This document shows positions 22,562-33,925 of a stretch of DNA of 64,000 nucleotides, one piece after another. The notes beneath the pieces were generated by a model. The model was not told the origin of the DNA and made no database searches. It saw only the letters and a list, made by a program, of their open reading frames with translations. The stretch spans positions 62,001 to 126,000 of the forward strand of contig JAUGWO010000007.1 of the NCBI GenBank assembly GCA_049724395.1, written 5' to 3'. Numbering within the stretch: position 1 is the stretch's first letter; the number at the start of each line of letters is the position of its first letter. The position numbers were made by a program, and so were the translations under genes. The DNA comes from Spongospora subterranea f. sp. subterranea (Eukaryota > Endomyxa: Phytomyxea > Phytomyxea > Plasmodiophorida).

Positions 22562-23663
22562 ATGTCGCCGCCCACCAAGAGGTCACGGCATACAGCTCGA
22601 GAGGGAGCACTTCCTTCCAACTCTCCCAATCTGACGCCGTCCACTGTATCGTCTGGCGATTCACCTAATGCTGCCATCACACCTATCCACACAGTGCCTG
22701 GTATGGTTCACTCATTCAAGGACGCTGGTAGTGTTATCCATATTCACTCACGATTTAGTGCTCATTTCGCCTCAGTGTATACCTTACTCAATTTGCCCTA
22801 CGCATCTGTTGCCAAGCAATGTCTTGGCATGCAATTAGATCGAGATATCATTGCAAAACCTGAGAAATATGTAATTACGTGGCTACCGGAGTCCCCTCTG
22901 TCGTTTTTGTTTATCCTCGATGAAGGCGTGTTTATTATGCCGATCAGTCAGATTTCACCCTTGCCCATTCCTAGATGTCCTTATAATGTTGCATAGATGA
23001 ATCCAGTCCGCCCGTACTTTTGAGCACTGTTGAGTTCCCAAGAAGGAAAAAAGGAGGGAATATTCATAAGACAATAGTTTGCGGTCACCTTGTTGTCGAT
23101 CAGGATCATCAGGTTTTGGAACCCCTACAATCTTGTTTAGCCTCTGAGCCTTTTATTAGGACCGTATTCACCGGTTTCTTATAACAGATGTACTGGTTTT
23201 TGAAGGCCATATTCTGTCATCTGAAAGCCTTCATCTTCGGTTAGAAGTTGGTCGTGTCGAAATTGTCAACCCTATCAAGGTAATCTGCCTGAGCATCGCA
23301 ATCCTCTTGTATTGACGCATTCATTAGCAACGTGCTTTGGAATCTGGCGTCAAGCTTTCAGTATCATTCAGGATTATACCAGTGTTCCCGTTTGAGCATA
23401 TCAATTCATTGCGCTCGATATTAAAATCATTAACACATTCTGCTTATGGCCTTGTGTTTCTTCGGGTAGCGCCCAGGAAGATGAGGTATTTTACAAGCTG
23501 CTCCTCCTTAGTGTGCAATTCAAAATGTTTCAGCGACAACGATAACGTTCACGAAGCGATGAGGTACACGATCATGCTCAGTGACCGATGTGAAGCAGCA
23601 GGAATCCCTCTTCCCTTTGGAACCATTCCACAGCAAGAGCTGTTCGACTTACTCCATCGTTGA
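22562..23663 (+). CDS. mRNA guanylyltransferase-fold protein with catalytic motifs lost
   Basis: The order and spacing match the nucleotidyltransferase domain of capping GTases. LDRDIIAKPEKYVITW aligns with the stretch before motif I, but the KxDGxR motif itself reads LPESPLS. IHKTIVCGHLVVD aligns with the LLDGE (motif III) strand and has CGH in place of DGE. RFLITDVLVFEGH followed by LHLRLEVGRVEIVNP matches the fD.l.inG...RL segment. AYGLVFLRVAPRK matches DGLIF..., again without the Asp. The lysine that would carry GMP is therefore absent and the protein is probably not a GTase. An N-terminal polar region carries TKRSR. Introns are inferred at about 22946-22995 (GTCAGA..CATAG) and about 23150-23330. 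No OB-fold domain follows and the stop is at 23663. Snurportin-1 is a known protein with a GTase-like domain that lacks the lysine; it is the main alternative, but the RL segment fits GTases better. Confidence 0.65.
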
Positions 23664-23872
23664 CCCTCAACAAACACGTCATCATTCAGCTGTTATGTTC
23701 ATATTTTTGTAATAACCTAATAAATTATATATTTTATATCTCATTCGAAGTGGTCGCGTTCTCTGCCTTCCAGATCCGATGAATCTGACCACATTGATGA
23801 CTCAGCTGTTCACCGGAAATTGACTCACCTCTTGGTTCCTTCTGGTATCATTCGTTATTATTTTCTGCGGCA

Positions 23873-24310
23873 ATGAAACCAACGTTTTTCTTTGTCCTCT
23901 CCCCGCGTTTGGGAATGCGAATTTTAGCAGGTTGCGTCCTCATCTCAATAATCATTGATGTCGTGATTTTCTCAACGCAGTTCAAGGCCATGAAAAATTC
24001 CACAGTCCCTAGTGGATATATTGTCACCATAATAATGTCAGCCATCGAAAACTTAGCAAAAGTCGGATTTATTGTTGCAGCAATAATAGCTACATTCAAG
24101 AGGAGCGTAGTTACTGCTTTCGTCGCTTTCCTTCTGGCTATGGTCGGATTTATCGTCAATCTAATCAACGTACTGAATGTGGCGTGGACCTCCGATAGTG
24201 TCGATTTAGCAGCCAGGGTCCTGATATCGACAGCATTCTGGATGTATGCTCAAACGAAAGCGTATGATTACTACAAGTTGATCAAAGAGGATGGTGGCGA
24301 TCTCCCATAA
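23873..24310 (+). CDS. Small four-span membrane protein, unknown
   Basis: 145 residues in one exon. Four hydrophobic segments (MRILAGCVLISIIIDVVIFS, IVTIIMSAIENLAKVGFIVA, VVTAFVAFLLAMVGFIVNLI and a shorter one around LAARVLISTAFWMYA) are joined by short loops. The C-terminus is short, polar and acidic (KLIKEDGGDLP). The layout recalls MARVEL-type or other tetraspan proteins, but I see no diagnostic motif and assign no function. It stands alone between the GTase-like gene and a long unknown gene on the same strand. Confidence 0.6.
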   Translation: MKPTFFFVLSPRLGMRILAGCVLISIIIDVVIFSTQFKAMKNSTVPSGYIVTIIMSAIENLAKVGFIVAAIIATFKRSVVTAFVAFLLAMVGFIVNLINVLNVAWTSDSVDLAARVLISTAFWMYAQTKAYDYYKLIKEDGGDLP

Positions 24311-24481
24311 TTCTACAAGTACTTCGTACATCTTCAAGATTTGCATTGAATTGTGGCAAAATGACCGTATCATACAGACTGCAAATATATTTTCTTCATC
24401 CTTTCATGCCGAACATATCGGGTACTCGATCCTCAGGATTTAATAGATTCCCCATGCTTTTAGAATAAGAACCGTGGCTAC

Positions 24482-27400
24482 ATGGAAGGCGCCCTCCAAC
24501 CAGGTTTGGGGGCAGGCGAAAATGACGCGGAATGGGAACGCCTACGGGATGATTTGAGGCTAACCATCTGGAAATCGTATTGGTTCAATCTATTCAACGA
24601 GCCCGAGTTCAATAGATCGGTCAGCAGCCCGATAGACCGTATGAGACAAGCTATAGCCAGTTCTCAAGCAAGCAGCAGCTGGGGTAGTGCTTCGTCGTCC
24701 GAAGGTTACAAATTCTGGTATCAGTCTGGAATAGATTATTCACAGCAACAAACTGAAGTAGGCTTCGATATGCTTTCGCCGGATGTTATTCGGGATCAGT
24801 CTTCGGTGTATCATTGGAAAAGCCATCAATTCCCCCCTTCTTCGTCGTGTCGTTTTCAAGGTTCGATAGCGGAGCGTCATCGCGAATGCATGATGCTGCT
24901 GGATAGTCTGGGAGACTATATATATAGAGAAGTTGTCGATAAAACCTATGATCCAATGATCTCTAAACTATTTCATGATGTCTCCAAACTGGAAGGTAAC
25001 ATCATATCACACGACGACACTCACCACGCTACGCTGAGACCTCACATGCCCACGACTGAGATCAGTCCAAATACCTTTATTTATCTGGTAGTAATGTTGC
25101 TTATGCATCGTTTAACTGTCTAACGTCGTTGTGCATGAGAGACAATGACAACCGGACTGCCTTGCCATAAATCATGTGCGCAATCAATGAGTTTGATTAC
25201 GTTCCAGGTGTTGATGTATACTGGAGTGGCCACGTTAACGCTGCGAACAGTAACCCATTAGATGATCAGTGTCCATTAGCGGCCCCTTCTACATCTCAAA
25301 CACATTTTGGGTTTCTCAAGGTGTGCCCGTTCCCGTTCACGGCCGAGCTTCAATTCGACGACGTTCCGGAATGCACAACGTTTTCGTTAGCAAGCAGCAT
25401 ATACGAAGACACTTTTGAGCTATTCATCGCTGATCTTCAACAGCTGGTTGACGATAATCGAAGTGAACAGGTTTTGCTAGACGTGGCTTTGACGGTATCT
25501 CATCAACTGATTCCGCGTGTGAGCAGATAGTAAATTTTCGACAGTCACGTCGTGCAATTAGGTGTCTATCCAATGCGCAGGCCTACATTGAAGTGGAAAT
25601 GGGTAAAATTTTGGGGAAAGGGATTTTACGTGGAAAGATAATGGTAAAATCTCAAGCCGATAACGAACCCGATTCCCTAATCAGTCCAGGATTTCAAGTC
25701 TACCTTATGGGAACCACCTTAGTTAGGACTAAAGGATTCACATGCTCATGTTTATATCCCACTGGGGATATTCTTATGGATCGAATTGTTAGCAGCAAGT
25801 CGACCCAACCACTAGACCTGAATTCTCCAGTGATTCATTCGATTGCAAATGCAATTCCCGACCATCGTCTATCGGCATTTTTATCAAAACTGTCGGAATA
25901 TCACCAACATCGAGAAAAGGATGCCACCAGGAAGAACCGCTGTCTCGACAATGCATTTTACGTAACAAACGGTATCCACAGTATTTACCTATTATTGACG
26001 GTAAAAATCATATAGGCTGAGGTTTTTACGAATTGTTCAGTCGATTTTGTCCAATTATGCCGCCTGTTGAAGGATAAATACACCAACATATGCGACCAAA
26101 TTTTCGCAGACAAGGTTGATGTAGAATTAATTGAAACTCGCATTGTGTAAGACCAGATTCATGGAGTCTCATTACTGGCAGAAGTGCTAAACGAACATTC
26201 TGGTTAGTACGACATTTCTTGACCGCTGCACCAAGCCTGAACTGTATTGGTTCCGATTTTGGATGGATTATTCGAAGCATCATTTAGATATGGTTCCGTC
26301 ATCTGTCTCGATCAACCCAAAGGATTTCTCTTCCATCTTGTATCAGCATTGGACCATCAAGAAATTGGAAGACTTGGTAAACTTAGGATTTCAGCAATAT
26401 GTATTATCGGTATCGCCGTTCCAAGAGTTTTGGGTGGAGCTGTCCAGTCTCCGATCCAGTATTTATTACAAAAGTCCTAATCATCTTAAGGAATCAATGT
26501 CAGCCGTCAGAATGGTAAGGGTTTGTCGCCGCAACAGGTAGAAATCTGTAGAATGCATCCCATCTAACATGCTTGAGTGATCTTATCAGGAAATCGTTAG
26601 GTGCGGTTACAGTCCCGATCAGGCGTCATCGATTTGCTCAATGCCCAAATCACTTTCAAAAAGTAGCTCATCCAATACTAGTATAAACGTGAATGCAGTG
26701 GATGTTGCTGCAAAGAAAACTGAGACAATTGGAGATGAAGACAACGATAGTGAAATTGATGTGGATTTACTAGATGATATTGCAACTGGAATTCAGTCAG
26801 GATATGGACTGAAAGACGACAGATTTATTGAAGAAAATACGATGAAAGGCAGCGAAGAGGAGGACGATGAGCAAGAGGATGAAGGGATTGCCGCATATAA
26901 CCGATCCAAGCGGCGTCCTTCAAATCCTATTCGCAGAGAAAATAATAGTGATGAAAGCGATGCTGATGAACAACATATGAAGTTCACGTTGGGCAAGGTG
27001 AAGTCTGCGGTTGATGTTGTAACCAGGATGAGATCTTCAACAATGAAAGATTCTTCTACTGATATTAATCCTAGTCAAAACCACCTACAAAATGAAGCGC
27101 TGACTACTGTTTTCGAAGAAGGGAAGGTCAAATCTGAATTTATTGACGAGGATGACGATAAACTGGATGTCAGTATCGATTCACAAGACAGTACGAGTTC
27201 AGATTCATTATACGAGAATGAAATAGAGGACATTATCACTCCAGCGCAAATAAACATTCCTTACAAAAACTCAGAAGGTAATTCACAAGGTTTGTGACAT
27301 ATAGAACCAAGTCGCGATGAACGATAACATTTTCATAGGACTGCTTCGAGTACCATACCGAAGAATATCCACCAAGAGTATGACGATATCTGGATCACCT

Positions 27401-27576
27401 ATTGCTCGCGTCCATCACTTGGAACTGAGAAGGCAACAAAGACGATCATTTTTGGACCGGGTTTGGGGATCGCTACCAGAATGCGGCCCTGGACGCAGGA
27501 AATGAAGCCAGGGATACCCATTGCGACGCCATTGGCAGAAAAAAATCATTGCAACCTAAAATTCATTTTTTCGTAA
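24482..27576 (+). CDS. Long unrecognised multi-exon protein with acidic tail
   Basis: Exons read in one direction: 24482 to ~25110, ~25160-25530, ~25560-25990, ~26021-26150, ~26200-26515, ~26590-27290 and ~27341-27576. The N-terminal part contains WERLRDDLRLTIWKSYWFN and HRECMMLLDSLGDYIYREVV. The middle has a compact Trp/Phe-rich helical segment (YWFRFWMDYSKHH, DFSSILYQHWTIKKLEDLV, SPFQEFWVELSSLRSSIYY). The next ~200 residues are strongly acidic and disordered (EDNDSEIDVDLLDDIA, GSEEEDDEQEDEG). The last exon is open for 78 codons (EYDDIWITYCSRPSLGTEKA, TKTIIFGPGLGIATRMRPW) and ends 21 bases before the convergent ASCC2 stop. I do not recognise the family. It could be two genes. Confidence 0.5.
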
Positions 27577-27597
27577 TATCGGGATGTGTAGTTGTCA

Positions 27598-29387
27598 TTA
27601 ATTCAACGTGCCGCGTTTTGCATTAGCCCTTGCTTTTCTATCATGGTTGCCGAACCTCCCTTTATTTCGCTCTTTATATGACCGATCACGGATCTGTTTG
27701 GATGGGTTCGACGCGGCCTCATCTACCGAGCTTGTGTTTTGTTTGCTTGAACGCTGTTCGACGTTGAGTCGTTTCCCAGTTACTGAAGTGTCTTCGTCAG
27801 ACTCAACATTTCCAATATCAAAACGCTCGTATTGCTGAAATGTATCATCTTCGTCATCTTCATAATTGCATTCAGTATCTGTAATCATTCGTTGACGTAA
27901 CGAAGCCGATAGTTCCAACCCAGGGACAAGCACATCGTCTTCCTGTTTGATTCGATCTTCCTCTCGAGATCGAGCGATGTCGATGGTGATACGACCAGAA
28001 TTCTTGAGGTATTCTTCGAAGTCTTCCTTGTTCACATGTTGTGACTGGACTTTGGGCACCGGTCGAATCTCTTCACCGCCATTTCTGTCTCGCCATGTTT
28101 TTGTATTCTTGACTTTCAATAAGTGTTTCGGAAGTTTCCCATCGAATATTGCTTCAACAGTGCTTTCAAACGAGAAGTTGAAGGCCGCTAGGCATGCCCT
28201 AGCATAATCTAAGCTATAATCTGCAAACATTTCCTGCAGCTGTGAGGCGACTTCATTTTTTTCTTCTTTAACATCCTCTTCGATCTTCTTCACTGTGTTT
28301 AGAATTGCTGTAGAGCGGGCGGAACGTCCAGAACCATGAGAGGATTCGACGATGCCCTGCAAATATCTGAGTCTTGACTCATCCAGTTCACATCCACATT
28401 CATGTGGCTTTTCTCGGAAAACAGTAAGCTCAGCGACGATATCAAAATCAAGATGCGTCAGCAGCAAACCATGACCAATCAAAGGCATAAGATCGGCAGG
28501 GATAGCAACAGAATCAGATGCGAAAGCGATAGATGGAATCAGAACGGCTAACCGTTCCGAGCTATTTTCGCTGGAATCTGAACAAGACCGCATTGGAAGA
28601 ATGCATCCATCATAAATGATCTTAGACGATAAAGCAATAATTTCGCCACGTAACAAGCACACATCGTCACCAGGCGCAGCGGGAAAGCGGTATTTGACTA
28701 CCGGCAGAGCAACATCGAAACAGGTTGAGAGTTTAGTGAGTACATCGCTATCACGAAGAAATTCTGTAAACTCTGGGCAGCATAAAGAGAGAGACCGCAA
28801 TGACCTAATTAGAGAAATCAATGAAGAAGTTGGATCAACAGAGGATTTAGCAAGCAAAGAGCTGATCGTCGAGTCGAAGATTTCACAGGCCAGTTCTAGT
28901 GCTGCAGCAATGTCTGATTTTGAATAAGAACTAATCGCGGCTATAGCAATAAGAGATACATCATCATAAGCTGATTCTGAATACAACTCGCATATATCGA
29001 GTAGCGAGCTAAGTAACGGATGATGCCCAGAACATGACTGATGCCGAATTGCTTGTAGTATCAGATATCCTAAATCACATTGACTCCATAAATTGTAGCA
29101 CAACCGCAACATCTCTAACCTATTTCCAACAACAGACTGAGTATATATTTATGGAGAGGATGGCTTCCAGACAGCGAGGATATCGGATATCTTGGAAACA
29201 CTTTTAACAGGTTATCACAATGAGCTAGAACTCTGCCTGAAACCGCCTTGGGATCCCAGCAATATTGTTCCAGTTCAAACCGTACACGAGAAAGGTAGGC
29301 AAACGACGAGACGTAATCATCTTCGGTAAAGCTCCCAGATTCAAGGAGAGAGATGACACCCTCAAATGTCCGGACTCCCGTCCCCAT
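27598..29387 (-). CDS. ASCC2-like, CUE-domain subunit of the activating signal cointegrator complex
   Basis: In animals ASCC2 binds K63-linked ubiquitin through its CUE domain and recruits the ASCC3 helicase for alkylation repair and ribosome-collision rescue. The helical N-terminal part (EGVISLLESGSFTEDDYVSS, HPLLSSLLDICELYSESAYD) is followed by a CUE domain, EVASQLQEMFADYSLDYARA then CLAAFNFSFESTVEAIFDG (nt ~28130-28250). The C-terminal tail has acidic patches (EYDDEDDTF-like, nt ~27860) and ends in basic residues (NHDRKARANAKRG), as in the family. A 50-nt intron (GTTAGA..TTTAG, about 29076-29125) joins the two open stretches in phase. The start at 29387 gives ~580 residues, somewhat shorter at the N-terminus than animal ASCC2, so an upstream exon may be missing. 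Confidence 0.78.
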
Positions 29388-29399
29388 CGAGGCGATTAC

Positions 29400-29733
29400 A
29401 CCGAGCCAAATTTACTGGCTCAGGCGGCGGAAACAATAGCCGCCTGAAAACAAATCGCGAATGGGACAGCAGATGATGAAAATGATATTGAATTAATCAG
29501 TATGGATATAGGTAACGGGATTTAGCTGCACTGCACATTGGGACCGCACGGAAAATGCGTAACAAATGTCGAAACCAAAACAGTCACTTGTTTGTTGCTG
29601 TTCTGCGTTGCTACGTAGATAACCTAAAAGGGAGAAACAACAACAGTGGTTCACGCAATAAATCGGGATCTGTATTTCAAAAGCAGCACTGCCTGGGTAT
29701 AAATAAATGGATATTGACGATGATGCAGTTTTC
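29400..29733. other. Intergenic stretch between ASCC2-like gene and MND1
   Basis: About 330 bases with no supported gene. It should hold the ASCC2-side promoter and the 3' UTR of MND1, both on the minus strand. Confidence 0.5.
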
Positions 29734-30562
29734 TCAATCGATATTGTCCATGTCTGCGGGTAATCCAAACTGCTGCAATAAGGATGCTTGATCTAATCCG
29801 GAATTTTTTGATGAGATGTAGGACACGACTGAAAATACATTATCTGAGAAGCCCACACTGTAAGTTACAAGTTAAAAACGTTCAGAACACTGAGAGACAA
29901 ACCTGTCCAGCGATTGACTGCACCATGAGCCTCGGATATCATGTCCTCTGTAATGGACTAAATGACCATTTGTGGCGATGATTAACGCCACTTACCAAGC
30001 TCTTTAAGCTTGGCGGGATTTCGATCATCGTATGCCACTAAACGGGCATCAATAGACGCATTCTCTGCAAGTAGGTTCGCATGGCTGATTTCCAGCTCAG
30101 CTCGTTCATCCTTTGAACGAATTGAGTGTTGAAAGGGTTAATGAGTAACTAATGTACCGAGTCCATCCTATCCGAAAGCAGCTGACGGGCCTCGGCGTTC
30201 AATTTTTCGGTTTCCTCACCAAATTGGTCAATGTCGTGCTTTAGAGACTGAATTTTGTTTTGTTTCAAACTCAGCGCTTTTGAGGGAAGGGCCCAGAAAA
30301 AATTGCCGGCCCCAATCTTGTCTGAATCGACAAGACCATCATCCACCAAGCTCTGCAATATATCTTTTACAGTTTGGGAAACTATGGAGTATGTGAGCTA
30401 CAAAACACGATGTACGAGAGACAATCACCAACCAATCCCTTTAACTTTGGGCAGGTGTTTTTCAAGCTCCTTCAGAGTCATTACCTCTTTTTTTTCATAG
30501 AAAAATTCACACATGCGCTTTCGCTTTTCTTCATGAGAAAGCCCTCTCTTCTTCCCGCTCAT
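29734..30562 (-). CDS. MND1: MND1, meiotic nuclear division protein 1
   Basis: MND1 pairs with HOP2 to stimulate DMC1/RAD51 strand invasion in meiosis. The start ([20 protein letters not shown]) matches the family exactly in style. It is followed by the winged-helix segment [20 protein letters not shown] and [16 protein letters not shown] long coiled coil runs through [20 protein letters not shown] and [20 protein letters not shown]. The C-terminus is spliced from [15 protein letters not shown] to [15 protein letters not shown], closely matching the known FGIPEDFDYID-type ending. Introns at about 30390-30440, 30120-30160 and 29880-29990 fit. Total is about 200 residues, as expected. Presence implies a meiotic programme. 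Confidence 0.92.
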
Positions 30563-30599
30563 GAATGAATGGCCTTATTCGACGCGGAAAAGAACAGTT

Positions 30600-31196
30600 A
30601 ATGAAATTGGCTGCACATGAGTCGACACGGGTTCCGCAGATAGGATGGGTATTCCTGACGGGTCCAGCGATGGGCGGCGGGCGCTCCTGCCCCTGGCGCA
30701 TGGACTTGTATACTGCATGATCTACACTGACAGGCGACCGGACCTTGATAGGTGGCCGCGCTACACAAACAAGGAATAAAGCACTTGATGCACCCTGTAT
30801 TGTGAACAGGACGATAAAAATTGTTTTGGAGTAACAGAGCGAATTGATCGCACAATTACGTTGATGCTTGAATCGGGGAGATGTTGTGTTCAATGACATT
30901 CGGGAAAGATTTGCAAGAATATTCACAGAGCATTTATAGAGGAAAACAAACACTTGTGAATTATTTTACGTTGGTTGGTCTCAAATAAGCAATGCTACAT
31001 ATTTGGTGAATTGGTATTCATACCTGCATGAAGCACTGAGTTTCCAAATCAACAATATCAGCCGATTGAACACGTACATCAGGTCAAAAAAGCAACACCT
31101 GTTTGTTTCTGCCAAATTCGGAAATTGGTCCGTGGGTCAACCACCTTCGCCCATCAACTGTTTTACAGTCGTCCCAACCTCAAAGTTATCATTTCC
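30600..31196. other. Divergent promoter region of MND1 and tafazzin
   Basis: About 600 bases between the divergent starts of MND1 (minus) and the tafazzin-like gene (plus). Short minus-strand frames at 30531-30953 are present but show no domain. I see no RNA gene or repeat. Confidence 0.45.
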
Positions 31197-32150
31197 ATGC
31201 ATTATTCATGGCCAGTTTGTTCCAGTATATTTCCTTCTCCTCGTATTTCGCGTTTTCAATCAAATGAATCGCTGCTGGATGCCATCATGTCCCAGCTGAC
31301 CATACTCATTGTGGGATCGGCTTCGAAACTTTTCATGCTGTCATTAAACACAACGAAGGTTTCTCCGAATTCGTTTTTGCGCATAAAAACTGACTCCCTT
31401 TTGCTGTAAGATCATCGCCTCAAACCATATTGTGGACGAAATTGTTAATCGTCCGAGACATGTCGGTTTGATTACAGTATCCAATCATGTCTCAGCTGTT
31501 GACGACCCACTAACATTGGCTGCGTTGCTTCCACCATCCGTTTTGTTCAATAATCGCCGTGTTCGATGGGGTATGTGTGCTGCTGATCGCTGCTTTCACA
31601 ATCCGTTGCTTGCGAAATTCGTCACCTATGCCAAAGTCAGTTATTTGTGAACCAGCACTACAATTGCGAATGAACAGTTGATCTGCGAATTCGATAGGTC
31701 ATGCCAATCGAGCGAGGCCAAGGAATTTTTCAACAGGGAATGGAACTGGTGAAATCGCCGCTCGGTTACTTTGCTTTCATTTGACCCGTGCGTTAGGCAT
31801 TGGGCAAAATCAATGACGGTGAATGGATTCATCTGTTCCCAGAAGGAACCCGTTCAGCCGAAAACGACCTTTTACCTTTGAGACCAGGAGTTGGCCGGTT
31901 AATTTGCGATGCGAAAAACACTCCAGTGGTGATACCTTATTATCATCGAGGTATGGAAAGCGTGCTGCCCAGAGGGAATCGTTTTCTTAAAACAGGAAAA
32001 CACGTTGACATCATTGTTGGCGAACCGATTGAGTTCCAGGATCTATTCGAAATATTCAAAGACAGACCGCGATCTGAACTATACATCGCCGTAACCTCGC
32101 GAATCTCAGAGCGATTAAACAGACTTCGTCAGAAAATACAAAAAATATGA
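31197..32150 (+). CDS. TAZ: Tafazzin-like phospholipid-lysophospholipid transacylase
   Basis: Tafazzin remodels cardiolipin acyl chains at mitochondrial membranes. After an N-terminal hydrophobic helix (ILIVGSASKLFMLSL), the sequence shows GLITVSNHVSAVDDP with the acyltransferase HX4D motif (nt ~31484) and RWGMCAADRCFHNPLLAKF. VMPIERGQGIFQQGMEL follows, then DGEWIHLFPEGTRS (motif III) and GRLICDAKNTPVVIPYYHRG with the tafazzin-type GMESVLPR. It ends KIQKI. Introns at ~31359-31409, ~31635-31698 and ~31750-31797 are in phase. FPEGTRS is the general lysophospholipid-acyltransferase form, where animal tafazzin has FPEGKVN. Start at 31197 is the first ATG in the open frame; the frame reaches upstream to 31125. 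Confidence 0.88.
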
Positions 32151-32239
32151 TATGCCGTCTAAAGTCAGGGACGATCTACACACGAGTACTATATTCCCAG
32201 AAATACAATAGTAATTGACGATCACCAGAGTGGGGGACA

Positions 32240-33509
32240 ATGTCGATTCGATTGAATCCTATCAGTGCTGCACGAGGTGCTAAGTTCCCATGCGAGATAT
32301 GCGCTGCGCCCTCTACGCTAGCGTGTGCACATTGCCGAGTTACGTTCTACTGCTCGAAGCAGCACCAATCAGTGGACTGGTCGGGCATACATGAAAAGAT
32401 CTGCACGATGATGGGCTCGTTGAGGAATCCGCCCGAAACACTGAACAGCGAAGAAGAACGAAAGCGAAGAAAGCTGGTCACTGATACGAATCATCATGCG
32501 CTCATTGAGCTGAGTGTAAACGAATCGTCCAAGTTTTTGGTTCAAGGGCAATTTGAGCTGGCGATACCGGCAGCGTTGCTGTCGTTGAAACTGGGCATAA
32601 CTGCGTTCGGGAAAGGACAAGTTGAACTCGTCCCTTCGTATATGTTGCTGGCAGAAGCAAATATGGGTCTTCGACGGTTTGCTCAAGCAGAAGAATTTCT
32701 TCTTTTAGCCAAGTGGGGGGCGCGTTCAAGAATCCGGAAAAAAGCGAACAATTGAGGTGAAACTGATACGGAAAATCACAATGGTTTATAATTAAAGCTG
32801 AAGAGTAGGTCTCCTTTATGTCGCCTATTTGGGAAAGTATATTTAGCTCAAGGGAGAATATCCGAGGCGTTAAATCAGCTAGCACAGGACATATATTATT
32901 CATCAGTAGAACATGGCCCAGAGCATTATAATGTCACCGGGGGCTATTTTCATATGGGTGTCAGTAATATGTCGGAATCACAGCCGGCTATTTCCGGGAC
33001 TTAAAACTGTGTTCATAGCTGGCATTTCTGAAGCAAGATCAAGTGGAGAACTGCCTTGCCTTCTTTGACAAGGTTGTCGATATCTGGTTCAAATTCCTGA
33101 CCAATCTTAGACAGCAGGTATTGTTTCAACTGGATACGAGTTTCAACTTTCAACACACATGTGAATTCAGCCGGAAGGACAGTCTATCAGTAAGATAATG
33201 AACGACACAAGTCTGGGCGAGGCTGCCGATATCCTTAGATCGACCATCGACACTCGAGTAGAGTTCCTGGGCAATGGCCATATCGCCACAGGTGAAGCCT
33301 CATATGTATTAGGGATGCTGTGCCATCTTACAGGTCATTACGACAAAGCTCAGCAGCTATATGCATCAGCGGTTCGAATATATGAGGTGCACGTCGGTCA
33401 GGATCACGATCTGACCAAAGATATCCAGGCGGCACTCTCCGAGATCGAAGGCCATGTCGCCGCAGTTCAATCCATTACTCGTCCGGATACTATCTCTATA
33501 CCAACATAG
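32240..33509 (+). CDS. ZMYND12: ZMYND12-like protein, MYND zinc finger plus TPR-like repeats
   Basis: In animals ZMYND12 is an axonemal protein that works with TTC29 in sperm flagella. The MYND finger is intact at residues ~17-55 (CEICAAPSTLACAHC, FYCSKQHQSVDW, HEKIC). It is followed by the family stretch NSEEERKRRK and then QVELVPSYMLLAEANMGL-RRFAQAEEFLLLAKW, nearly identical to the animal protein. Later exons carry LFGKVYLAQGRISEALNQLA, DIYYSSVEHGPEHYNVTGGY (nt ~32810-32960) and a last TPR-like exon from ~33190 (EAADILRSTIDTRVEFLG, YDKAQQLYASAVRIYEVHV). Introns at ~32715-32800, ~32965-33050 and ~33110-33190 are approximate. Its presence argues that the organism builds a motile cilium. Confidence 0.87.
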
Positions 33510-33925
33510 TTTATCGCCAAGCTGACACAATCCAGAATAATGGATTACAACTGTAGACGACACAGACTTTTAACCGTACAAGTTAATAAACAATCAAACC
33601 AGCTTCGCCATCTGATGTTTTAGATGATTCAAAAAGAAACGGCTGGTGTGGATGCGACAGCGACAGTATGTGAAAGACGGACAGAATTGGGCGAACATTG
33701 CTGCCACATTCCGGGCACGTTATTTCCCTTGCGGCCAAGACACCAATCATTCCTACCTGGCGGACGGACCATGTCTTGCGCTATGGGCGAGGTCCGCTGG
33801 GGAGGTCGAGTCAGTGCGGGGTGTACACAAGAGGTTCACACGCTCTGTCAATCAGAGGGATAAGATAGCGACACACAATAGCGAATAGCCGTTTAATCAG
33901 TTCGCTGGCTCCAAAAACGAAGGCT
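33510..33925. other. Intergenic stretch upstream of UPF2
   Basis: About 400 bases. Two overlapping short frames (33624-33888) are open; one reads DGQNWANIAATF, a SANT-like look, but has nothing else around it. Probably the UPF2 promoter and leader. Confidence 0.4.

Noticed and set aside
23848-24168. 106-codon minus-strand frame
   Set aside because: Antisense of the four-span membrane protein; no start context or domain.
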